NCBI GenBank assembly: GCA_038213835.1
Contig: JBBQSN010000121.1
Coordinates: 1 to 10,740, forward strand
Direction of reading: 5' to 3'
DNA from: JBBQSN01 sp038213835
Lineage (GTDB): Bacteria > Actinomycetota > Actinomycetes > Actinomycetales > CAWJMD01
DNA: 10,740 nucleotides
Within the stretch, counting starts at the first letter, position 1. Every line of letters begins with the position of its first letter. Of the stretch, positions 1 to 6,225 are shown one piece after another. The notes under the pieces are model-generated. The model did not search any database, was not told the DNA's origin, and saw only the letters and a list, made by a program, of their open reading frames with translations. The position numbers were made by a program, and so were the translations under genes.

Positions 1-304
1 CCAACAACGACTCAAGAACTAAGCCCCCGACCCCAAGTCCGAGATACACACGACTGAGCCCGCCCGAGGCCCCAGTAGTGGACCTCAACCAAGATCGAAT
101 AGAAACAATCACCCAGCCACCCCCACCGCGGCACACCCGGACCCACGCAGTGGCCCGCGCAGGCTCGATTCACAACGTTTCGTTTAGGTAGCCGGGACCC
201 GACTAGTCGGCCGGAGACTGAGCATCCGGCCGTTATGCGCGCCCTGATCAGCGTCGTGACATAGCGGCAGAAATCCGCAGAACCTACCCAGAGGCTGACA
301 AGTC
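1..304. other. Non-coding flank, lower GC, no recognised gene
   Basis: This stretch lies downstream of aspS and holds no gene I can support. It is less GC-rich than the rest: 34 of the first 60 bases are G or C, against 47 of 60 in a sampled block of the aspS 5' half. Open frames crossing it are arginine- and glycine-rich with no domain and no ribosome binding site. It contains a perfect 12-bp palindrome (199-210), an overlapping stem-loop (208-232) and a nine-codon frame at 235-264 (reading MRALISVVT). I checked both strands for a tRNA T-loop and found no acceptor or anticodon arm around the only weak match, near 160-172. Its low GC continues into the 3' part of aspS. Confidence 0.6.
199..232. 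repeat. 12-bp palindrome and stem-loop downstream of aspS
   Basis: CCGACTAGTCGG at 199-210 is a perfect palindrome. Overlapping it, CGGCCGG (208-214) pairs with CCGGCCG (226-232) around an 11-nt loop. Lying about 75-105 bases after the aspS stop, the stem-loop could end aspS transcription, but no T-run follows on the minus strand, so a terminator role is only a guess. The palindrome could equally be a protein-binding or recombination site. Confidence 0.4.
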
Positions 305-2101
305 CTAGAGAGCGGAAGCCGCCTTCTTTGCGTCCGCAGCCTCTTTGAGCGCAGCCGCGTCCACGCCGGCTTCCTTGCGCTGCGCAGGTGTGATCGACGC
401 CGGCGCTTGAGTCAACGGGTCGTAGCCGCCACCGGACTTCGGGAAGGCAATGACGTCGCGGATCGAGTCGGTGCCCGCCAGCAGGGCCACGATCCGGTCC
501 CAACCGAAGGCAATCCCTCCATGTGGCGGGGCACCAAACTTGAACGCCTCCAGCAAGAAGCCAAACTTCTCTTCGGCCTGCGCGGCGTCGAGCCCCATGA
601 GCGCAAACACACGCTCTTGGACGTCACGGCGGTGAATACGAATCGACCCGCCGCCGATCTCGTTGCCGTTGCAAACGATGTCGTAGGCGTAGGCCAACAC
701 GGCGCCGGGGTCGGATTCCATCGAGTCGAGGAACTCGGCCTTGGGCGAGGTGAAGGCGTGGTGCACTGCGGTCCACGCTCCCCCACCGACGGCCACGTCA
801 CCAGCGGCGACGGCCTCGGATGCAGGCTCAAACAAGGGCGCATCCACGATCCACAGGAAGCTCCACGCCGACTCGTCCAGCAGGTCGCAGCGGCGGGCGA
901 TCTCGAGACGGGCTGCACCGAGCAGCATCCGTGATGACTTAACCTCGCCCGCGCCAAAGAAGATGCAGTCCCCGACGGATGCGCCAACGTGAGCGACCAG
1001 ACCCTCGCGTTCAGAGTCCGACAGGTTCTTGGCGACGGGTCCGGCCAGCGTGCCGCCCTCAGCGACGGTGACGTAGGCCAGTCCACGCGCACCGCGCTGC
1101 TTGGCCCACTCCTGCCACGCGTCGAACTGGCGACGCGGCTGCGAGGCACCGCCCGGCATCACGACGGCGCCGACGTACGGCGCCTGGAAGACGCGGAAAC
1201 CGGTGCCGGAGAAGTACTCGGCGCACTCCACGAGCTCGAGCTCGAAGCGCAGGTCCGGCTTGTCGGTGCCGTACCGGGCCATCGCCTCGGCGTAGGTCAT
1301 CCGCGGGAAGGGGGTCTCGAGGTCGACGTCGACGAGCTTCCAGAGCGCGACGAGCACCTCCTCGGCGAGCGCGATGACGTCGTCCTGGTCGACGAAGCTC
1401 ATCTCGATGTCGAGCTGGGTGAACTCGGGCTGCCTGTCGGCGCGGAAGTCCTCGTCGCGGTAGCAGCGAGCGATCTGGTAGTACCGCTCCATCCCGGCCA
1501 CCATGAGCAGCTGCTTGAACAGCTGCGGGCTCTGCGGCAACGCGTACCACGACCCCGGCGCGAGCCGTGCGGGCACCAGGAAGTCGCGGGCGCCCTCGGG
1601 GGTCGACCGGGTGAGGGTGGGCGTCTCGACCTCGACGAACTCGTGCTGGTCGAGCACCGCGCGGGCCGCCTTGTTCACCCTCGACCGCAGCCGCAGCGCG
1701 TTGCCCGGGCCGGAGCGGCGCAGGTCGAGGTACCGGTGCCGCAGCCGCGCCTCCTCGCCGACGTCGACGTGGTCGTCGATCTGGAACGGCAGCGGCGCCG
1801 ACGGGTTCAGCACCTCGACGGACTCGGCGACCACCTCGATCCCGCCGGTGGGCAGGTTCGGGTTCTCGTTGCCCGCGGGGCGGGCCTGCACCTGGCCCGT
1901 GACGCGCAGGCAGAACTCGTTGCGCAGGCCGTGCGCCACCTGCTCGTCGCGCACGACGACCTGCGCCACGCCGCTGGCGTCGCGCAGGTCCAGGAAGGCC
2001 ACCCCGCCGTGGTCGCGGCGCCGCCCCACCCAGCCGGTCAGGGTGACGGTGGTCGCGGTGTCGCTGCTGCGCAGCGAGCCGGCGGTGTGGGTGCGGAGCA
2101 C
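305..2101 (-). CDS. aspS: Aspartyl-tRNA synthetase
   Basis: This cytoplasmic class II aminoacyl-tRNA synthetase attaches aspartate to tRNA. The 598 residues are the normal bacterial length. An OB-fold anticodon-binding domain comes first (about 1-105), then the catalytic core with the insertion domain (about 290-420). Visible signatures are PQSPQLFKQLLM (189-200), motif 2 around CYRDEDFRADRQPEFTQLD (213-231), and motif 3 around GIAFGWDRIVALL (529-541). His31 in RRRDHGG is the residue type linked to non-discriminating AspRS enzymes, which would also make Asp-tRNA(Asn) for GatCAB; that is inference. The start is GTG at 2101 with AGGGG about nine bases upstream, giving the usual MLRTH N-terminus; the stop is TAG. 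The last 250 or so residues use clearly more A/T-ending codons than the first 340, which suggests a recombinant gene. Confidence 0.97.
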   Translation of the reverse strand: MLRTHTAGSLRSSDTATTVTLTGWVGRRRDHGGVAFLDLRDASGVAQVVVRDEQVAHGLRNEFCLRVTGQVQARPAGNENPNLPTGGIEVVAESVEVLNPSAPLPFQIDDHVDVGEEARLRHRYLDLRRSGPGNALRLRSRVNKAARAVLDQHEFVEVETPTLTRSTPEGARDFLVPARLAPGSWYALPQSPQLFKQLLMVAGMERYYQIARCYRDEDFRADRQPEFTQLDIEMSFVDQDDVIALAEEVLVALWKLVDVDLETPFPRMTYAEAMARYGTDKPDLRFELELVECAEYFSGTGFRVFQAPYVGAVVMPGGASQPRRQFDAWQEWAKQRGARGLAYVTVAEGGTLAGPVAKNLSDSEREGLVAHVGASVGDCIFFGAGEVKSSRMLLGAARLEIARRCDLLDESAWSFLWIVDAPLFEPASEAVAAGDVAVGGGAWTAVHHAFTSPKAEFLDSMESDPGAVLAYAYDIVCNGNEIGGGSIRIHRRDVQERVFALMGLDAAQAEEKFGFLLEAFKFGAPPHGGIAFGWDRIVALLAGTDSIRDVIAFPKSGGGYDPLTQAPASITPAQRKEAGVDAAALKEAADAKKAASAL

Positions 2102-2119
2102 GGTGGATCCCCTCGTGAG

Positions 2120-2173
2120 GTCGGTGCGGGTCGGGTGCGCGTCGGGTGCGGGTCGGGTGCCCGTCGGGTCTGC
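2120..2173. repeat. Imperfect 11-bp tandem repeat in the aspS leader
   Basis: Five head-to-tail units are based on GTCGGGTGCGG: 2120-2129 (10 bp, one base short), 2130-2140, 2141-2151, 2152-2162 and 2163-2173 (degenerate). They sit between the candidate aspS -10 box and the aspS start, so they would be transcribed into the leader as C-rich repeats ending about 20 bases before GTG. Copy number could vary by replication slippage. No function is known to me. Confidence 0.8.
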
Positions 2174-2206
2174 GGCGAGGCTGTGCCGACCCGGGGTGAC
2201 CGGAGA

Positions 2207-2212
2207 ATCCTA
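2207..2212 (-). promoter_or_regulatory. Candidate -10 box for aspS
   Basis: On the minus strand this reads TAGGAT, a good match to the actinobacterial TANNNT -10 element, and it stands out in a C/G-only surrounding. Transcription would start near 2200 and give a leader of about 100 nt containing the tandem repeat. I see no convincing -35 hexamer, so the assignment rests on one box. Confidence 0.4.
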
Positions 2213-2242
2213 CGGACCCCCCGGCCGACCCCCGACCGCCGC

Positions 2243-2497
2243 TCAGGTCGTCGTCCCTGCCGGGTGCAGCGACAGATCGCCGCCGGCGACCCAGGTGCCC
2301 TGCACCGGCCCCCAGGACGGGTCGCTGCCCGCGACCTTGACCCGGTCGGACATCGAGCAGCGGACCTGGACGGACGAGCCCGCGGCGGTGAGCGGCACGT
2401 GCCCGTCGGGATCCTCGCGCACGTGGCCGAGCAGCTCGCCGTCGTCGCGTCGCACTGCCTGTCGGTGGGTGCTGGTCGCGGCGTGCTCGCGGGTCAT
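2243..2497 (-). CDS. Small hypothetical protein, 84 residues
   Basis: I do not recognise this gene. It encodes 84 residues starting MTREHAATSTHRQ. The start is chosen because GGGAGGAG lies seven bases before ATG at 2497, the best ribosome binding site in this area; the frame stays open 31 codons further upstream, but that extension has a weak start. The middle, AVRRDDGELLGHVRED (14-29), is charged and resembles the opening of small conserved actinobacterial proteins I have seen, but I cannot name a family. The C-terminal part has two tryptophans (W62, W69) and ends in GTTT. There is no signal peptide or membrane segment, so it is probably cytoplasmic. It lies 141 bases upstream of aspS on the same strand and is divergent from the MerR gene. 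Confidence 0.6.
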   Translation of the reverse strand: MTREHAATSTHRQAVRRDDGELLGHVREDPDGHVPLTAAGSSVQVRCSMSDRVKVAGSDPSWGPVQGTWVAGGDLSLHPAGTTT

Positions 2498-2545
2498 CGC
2501 TGTCTCCTCCCGGTCGTGCTGCGGGGGCGTCCTCGCAGGCGGGTG

Positions 2546-2562
2546 GCCACCGGTTCGGTGGC
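2546..2562. repeat. Inverted repeat upstream of the small gene
   Basis: GCCACC (2546-2551) and GGTGGC (2557-2562) form a perfect 6-bp inverted repeat around GGTTC, nested with the palindrome GGTGGCCACC (2542-2551). It lies about 50 bases upstream of the small gene's start in the divergent region, so it could be an operator or part of its leader. Short GC-rich dyads are common by chance in such DNA. Confidence 0.3.
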
Positions 2563-2647
2563 GCAGCACCACGGTCGCAGCGCCGTCCACCCGGGTCCAG
2601 CGACTTGCCGTCGAGCACCCTGCGGGAGACGTCCTTCGGGAAGGGGG

Positions 2648-2678
2648 TTGACCCTCACGCGACGTGAGGCGGCACCGT
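2648..2678 (+). promoter_or_regulatory. MerR-type promoter with dyad operator
   Basis: A -35 box TTGACC (2648-2653) is followed by a perfect dyad, CCTCACG (2653-2659) and CGTGAGG (2663-2669), around a 3-base centre. Nineteen bases after the -35 box comes CACCGT (2673-2678), a weak -10 that keeps the A at position 2 and the T at position 6. An over-long 19-bp spacer carrying the operator is the hallmark of MerR-regulated promoters, where the activator untwists the DNA. The promoter points at the MerR gene whose GTG lies about 45 bases downstream, so autoregulation is the natural reading. Confidence 0.75.
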
Positions 2679-2722
2679 CGTCACCACGCCGCCGCCCGGT
2701 GGCGTCAGGGAGGATCGACGAC

Positions 2723-3523
2723 GTGGAGCTCACGGTCGGCCAGGTGGCCGCGCTCGCCCGGGTCAGCGTCCGCACGCTGCACCACTACGACGAGATCGGC
2801 CTGCTCAGCCCGCAGGGGCGCAGCCGGGCCGGCTACCGGCTCTACGGCGACGACGACCTCGACCGCCTGCACCAGGTGATGCTGTACAGGGGTCTGGGCT
2901 TCTCCCTCGACGACGTGGCCGCCGTCCTCGACGACCGCACGGTGACTCCCAGCGAGCACCTGCGGCGCCAGCTCGATCTGCTCTCGCAGCGGATCGGGGA
3001 GCTGAGCGAGATGAGGCTGGCGGTCGAACGACAGCTGGAGGCACGCAGCATGGACATCAGGCTGACCCGTGAGGAGCAGTTCGAGATCTTCGGCGAGGGT
3101 TTCGCCGGGAAGCAGGAGGAGTACGCCGTCGAGGCGGAGCAGCGGTGGGGCGACACCGAGGCCTGGAAGCAGTCCCAGGCCCGCACGTCGCGGTACAGCA
3201 AGGACGAGTGGATCACGATCACGGCCGAGATGGACGACCTCAGCCGCCGGATCGGCGCGGCCGTCCGAGCGGGCGGGTCGGCCGACGGGGTGACAGCGAT
3301 GGACCTGGCCGAGGAGCACCGGCAGCACATCACGCGCTGGTTCTACGACTGCTCCGTGCAGATCCACCGCGGCCTCGGTGACATGTACGTCTCCGACCCG
3401 CGGTTCACGGCCACCAACGACGAGGTGTCGCCCGGACTGGCCCCGTGGCTGCGCGACGCGATGTCGGCCAACGCCGACCGCCAGGAAGCGGCCGGACAGG
3501 GCCGGATGGAGGCCTCCTCCTGA
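2723..3523 (+). CDS. MerR-family regulator with TipAS ligand-binding domain
   Basis: This is a DNA-binding transcriptional activator of the TipA type. The 266 residues begin with a winged helix-turn-helix (about 1-70: LTVGQVAALARVSVRTLHHY, then DEIGLLSP and GYRLY), then a dimerising coiled coil (about 75-110), then an all-helical TipAS domain (about 115-255) with RWFYDCS (205-211) and GLGDMYVSDPRF (217-228). TipA of Streptomyces (253 residues) binds thiopeptide antibiotics, and some relatives bind other drugs; Cys210 is a candidate for the thiopeptide-reactive cysteine, though the alignment is from memory. The start is GTG at 2723, with AGGGAGG nine bases before it; the frame runs far upstream but only as the antisense of aspS. 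Its own promoter looks autoregulated. Its targets are unknown; candidates are itself and the secreted-protein gene 158 bases downstream. Confidence 0.93.
   Translation: MELTVGQVAALARVSVRTLHHYDEIGLLSPQGRSRAGYRLYGDDDLDRLHQVMLYRGLGFSLDDVAAVLDDRTVTPSEHLRRQLDLLSQRIGELSEMRLAVERQLEARSMDIRLTREEQFEIFGEGFAGKQEEYAVEAEQRWGDTEAWKQSQARTSRYSKDEWITITAEMDDLSRRIGAAVRAGGSADGVTAMDLAEEHRQHITRWFYDCSVQIHRGLGDMYVSDPRFTATNDEVSPGLAPWLRDAMSANADRQEAAGQGRMEASS
3037..3052 (+). promoter_or_regulatory. Internal ribosome binding site and in-frame start (TipAS-like)
   Basis: GGAGG (3037-3041) stands eight bases before an in-frame ATG (3050-3052) that encodes Met110 of the regulator, at the junction between the coiled coil and the TipAS domain. 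Initiation here would give a 157-residue protein without the DNA-binding half. In Streptomyces lividans, tipA makes TipAL (253 residues) and an abundant TipAS (144 residues) from an internal start, which also falls at residue 110. Confidence 0.6.
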
Positions 3524-3681
3524 CCCGCCGCGACGTCCGATTCACCCGATAGGGTGCCGGTTCGTCGATCACCCGGTGAGTGTCGTCGCCGACCCGTACG
3601 GTGCGTGACATCTGGCCTCGGGGAGAGATCGCCAGGTGACCGCGCCGCCCGGGGGCCGCGGCCTACGGGAGGAACGAACAC
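3524..3681 (+). promoter_or_regulatory. Upstream region of the secreted protein gene
   Basis: This gap between the MerR gene and the secreted-protein gene carries two short dyads sharing a CACCC core: CACCC-gata-GGGTG (3543-3556) and TCACC-C-GGTGA (3569-3579). Possible -10 boxes are TAGGGT (3550-3555, inside the first dyad) and TACGGT (3597-3602); neither has a convincing -35. Further down, CTGGC (3612-3616) pairs with GCCAG (3631-3635), with CTC/GAG continuing inside, followed by the palindrome GGCCGCGGCC (3654-3663). GGGAGG then serves the ATG at 3682. I see no terminator for the MerR gene, so read-through is possible. No riboswitch class was recognised. Confidence 0.35.
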
Positions 3682-6219
3682 ATGCGTGGAGGCGGCGCGA
3701 GCCTGGCGGCCCTGGTGACCCTGACCCTGCTGCCCGTGATGGCGGCTCCGGCCGTCGCACAGGCCCCCGGCGCGGTGTCATCGTCGGTCGCCCCCGGCAC
3801 CACGGCCCTGTACCGGATGGACGAGGCCCCGGGGGCGAGCCTGATGACCGACAGCGGTCCCGGCGGGCACGACGCCCCGATCGATCCGGCGGGCGTGCAG
3901 AGCGGTGCCACCCACGACGGCGCCACCGCTTACAACTGGGTCCGCCGCGCGCCGGAGCTGTACCCGCCGTCGCCCGAGCGGATCATCCAGGTGCCGGACC
4001 ACGTCGACCTCGAGCCCGGCGACAGCCCGACGTTCACGATCGAGCTGCGGTACCGCACCAAGGAGAACTTCGGGAACATCACGCAGAAGGGGCAGGCCAC
4101 CACCCGCGGCGGGCAGTGGAAGATCCAGAGCCCCCAGGGCATCCCGTCCTGCCTGTTCCAGGGCGTCGACGGCCAGGTCGCCACCGGCGCCAAGACGCCG
4201 CTCAACGACGACCAGTGGCACAACCTCACCTGCGTGCTGACGCCCTCCGGCGTCACCATGTACGTCGACGGCGAGCTGCGGAACCGCAAGAACGGTCCGA
4301 CCGGCACGATCGACAACGCCATGCCACTCACCATCGGCGGCAAGATCGACTGCGACCAGCTCGCCGTCACGTGCGACTACTTCTCCGGGCAGATCGACCA
4401 CCTGCGCCTGTCCAAGGCCGCGAACCTGGCCCCGTCGGCCGCCTTCACCAGCGCCTGCTCGGGGCTGACCTGCTCCTTCGACGCGTCCGGCTCGAGCGAC
4501 CCCGACGGCTCCCTGACCCGGTACCTGTGGGAGTTCGGCGACGGCGCCACCTCCACCGAGGCCGCCCCGCGGCACGCGTACAGCGGCCCTGGCACCTACA
4601 CGGCGCGGCTGACGGTCACCGACAACCAGGCGGCGATCTCCCGCACGACCCAGGCCGCCGAGGTCGACGGCCAGACGCCCGTCAGCCCGGTGGTGCCCAC
4701 CGGGTCGGCCGTCACGTCCGGCAGCAGCCGGTACCCAGCGGTGGCGGTCCCCGCCACCGCCCAGGTCGGCGACAGACTGGTCCTGCTGCTCAGCCACAAC
4801 ACGATCAGCCGCTCAGTGGGCTCCCCCGCCGGCGTCGGCACGTTCTCCCCGCTCGGCGCGGTCACGGCCGAGAGCATGGCCTCGTACGCGTGGTCCACGG
4901 TCGTGCGGGAGGGCGACGTCGGCCGCGCGATCACGATCCCGCTCAGCGGCACCGCCAAGTACACGCTCACGGCGGCCAGCTACGCCGGCGTCGCTGCCGG
5001 CGCGCTGCCCGCGGCGTCCCTGGTCGACCTGTCCGAGACGGCGTCCCGCCGGACCCCCACGGTCGACGCCCCCCAGGGCGCCTGGGCCCTGTCGTACTGG
5101 GCCGACCGCTCCGGCACCACCACGGCGTGGACCGCCGACCCGTCCGTCACGACCCGCTCGGCCCGTTGCGCCGCCGACGGCGGCCGGATCTGCAGCGCCC
5201 TCGCCGACACGGGCGCGGGCCTGCCGCCCGGTCCGTACGGCAGCATCCCGGCCAGCACCGGCATCGTCTCGGACGAGGCGGTGATGTGGACCGTCGTGCT
5301 CCCGCCGGTCGGCGACGGCACGGTCGACGAGGCACCGGTGGCAGCGTTCGCGCCGCCCGCGTGCACGTTCCTTGCCTGCTCGGTCGACGGCTCGGCCTCG
5401 ACCGACGCCCAGGGCCCGATCGCCTCGTACGCCTGGGCCTTCGGCGACGGCAGCACGGCGACCGGCCCGACCGCGGAGAACACCTATGCGGCCGCCGGCA
5501 GCTACCTGATCACCCTCACGGTCACCGACGGCGCCGGCAACACCGGCACCACCACCAGCACCGTGACCGTCGAGGGCGAGCCGCCGACGAGCGCGGTCGG
5601 ATTCGTGGGTGCCGATGCCCGCGCCAGCGGTACGAGGAACCCCGTCGCCGTCGTGCCGGCGGACACCGCGGCCGGTGACCGCCTCGTGCTGCTGCTCAGC
5701 CGCAACAACCTGACCCGCACCGTCGGCGACCCCACCGGCGTCGCGGGCTGGGCCCTGGTCGACTCGGTGAGCGCCGGGTCGATGGGCACCACGGTCTGGA
5801 CCAAGGTCGCCACGGCCGCCGACGCCGGCCGCACCGTGACGGTCCCGCTCAGCGGAGCGGCGAAGTCGACGCTGACGCTCGGTGCGTGGACGGGCGTCAG
5901 CAGCACTACCGGGGTCACGTTCGCCCGGTCGGTCGACCTCGCCAGCCGCACCGCCCGCACCACGCCGTCGGTCACCGCACCGGCCGGTGCCTGGGTGGCC
6001 TCCTACTGGGCCGACCGGTCCTCGACCACCACCACGTGGACCGCCTCGCCAGCCGCCACCGAGCGGGCCGAGGTGTGCGCGGCCGACGCCGGCCGGGTCT
6101 GCAGCCTGCTCGCCGACACCGGCGGTCCGGTGGCCGCCGGCACGCACCCCGGCGTGGTGGCCAGCACCGACGTCGCCTCCAAGGAGGCGACCATGTGGTC
6201 CCTCGTGCTGGTGCCCTGA
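3682..6219 (+). CDS. Secreted LamG-like / PKD multidomain protein
   Basis: The product is an 845-residue exported protein, probably a carbohydrate- or surface-binding module protein; no catalytic domain is visible. A signal peptide covers about 1-28 (LAALVTLTLLPVMAAPAVA, likely cut near AVAQA). A concanavalin/LamG-like jelly roll follows (about 40-246, with FTIELRYRT and WHNLTCVLTPSGVTMYVDGE). Then come PKD1 (about 249-328, WEFGDG at 283), unnamed domain X1 (about 331-543), PKD2 (about 551-630, WAFGDG at 585) and X2 (about 633-845). All 12 cysteines are spaced as plausible pairs: four in LamG, CX4C in each PKD and CX7C in each X domain, which fits disulfides outside the cell. There is no sortase motif, lipobox or C-terminal membrane anchor, so it is probably released or held non-covalently. 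The ATG start has GGGAGG about nine bases upstream. Its stop is six bases from the stop of the convergent phosphotransferase gene. Confidence 0.88.
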   Translation: MRGGGASLAALVTLTLLPVMAAPAVAQAPGAVSSSVAPGTTALYRMDEAPGASLMTDSGPGGHDAPIDPAGVQSGATHDGATAYNWVRRAPELYPPSPERIIQVPDHVDLEPGDSPTFTIELRYRTKENFGNITQKGQATTRGGQWKIQSPQGIPSCLFQGVDGQVATGAKTPLNDDQWHNLTCVLTPSGVTMYVDGELRNRKNGPTGTIDNAMPLTIGGKIDCDQLAVTCDYFSGQIDHLRLSKAANLAPSAAFTSACSGLTCSFDASGSSDPDGSLTRYLWEFGDGATSTEAAPRHAYSGPGTYTARLTVTDNQAAISRTTQAAEVDGQTPVSPVVPTGSAVTSGSSRYPAVAVPATAQVGDRLVLLLSHNTISRSVGSPAGVGTFSPLGAVTAESMASYAWSTVVREGDVGRAITIPLSGTAKYTLTAASYAGVAAGALPAASLVDLSETASRRTPTVDAPQGAWALSYWADRSGTTTAWTADPSVTTRSARCAADGGRICSALADTGAGLPPGPYGSIPASTGIVSDEAVMWTVVLPPVGDGTVDEAPVAAFAPPACTFLACSVDGSASTDAQGPIASYAWAFGDGSTATGPTAENTYAAAGSYLITLTVTDGAGNTGTTTSTVTVEGEPPTSAVGFVGADARASGTRNPVAVVPADTAAGDRLVLLLSRNNLTRTVGDPTGVAGWALVDSVSAGSMGTTVWTKVATAADAGRTVTVPLSGAAKSTLTLGAWTGVSSTTGVTFARSVDLASRTARTTPSVTAPAGAWVASYWADRSSTTTTWTASPAATERAEVCAADAGRVCSLLADTGGPVAAGTHPGVVASTDVASKEATMWSLVLVP
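4426..5310 (+). repeat. Protein-level repeat unit 1 (PKD1 + domain X1)
   Basis: This encodes residues about 249-543 of the secreted protein. It matches the following unit at a constant offset of about 302 residues: WEFGDG 283/585, GDRLVLLLS 363/665, SYWADRS 471/774 and the MW near the end 535/838. The nucleotide sequences have diverged, so this is an old internal duplication, not a fresh tandem repeat. Confidence 0.85.
5332..6216 (+). repeat. Protein-level repeat unit 2 (PKD2 + domain X2)
   Basis: This encodes residues about 551-845, the second copy of the PKD + X unit. It shares with the first copy the GDRLVLLLS strand, a VPLSG/IPLSG segment, SYWADRS, a CAADxGRxCS cysteine pair, LADTG and a terminal MW...VL strand. 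Unit 2 ends exactly at the protein's C-terminus. Confidence 0.85.
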
Positions 6220-6225
6220 CCGACC

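Noticed and set aside
235..264. Nine-codon frame MRALISVVT, resembling the first residues of some phage serine integrases
   Set aside because: Only a handful of residues match, there is no ribosome binding site, the frame stops at once, and no recombinase sequence follows in any frame before aspS. A chance match is most likely.
1059..2618. Long minus-strand frame overlapping aspS (arginine- and alanine-rich)
   Set aside because: It is a shifted shadow of aspS in high-GC DNA: no domain, no ribosome binding site, extreme Arg/Pro content.
989..2722. Upstream extension of the MerR frame by 578 codons
   Set aside because: The extension is antisense to aspS and the small gene, is low-complexity, and the MerR domain begins exactly after a good ribosome binding site and GTG at 2723.
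3603..3681. Possible cyclic-dinucleotide riboswitch upstream of the secreted-protein gene
   Set aside because: There are GC-rich stems, but I could not match the conserved core of the c-di-AMP or c-di-GMP classes, so only simple hairpins are reported.
3636..5678. 680-codon plus-strand frame over the secreted-protein gene
   Set aside because: It is an out-of-frame reading of the LamG/PKD gene, rich in Arg, Gly and His; the real frame has a signal peptide and recognisable domains.
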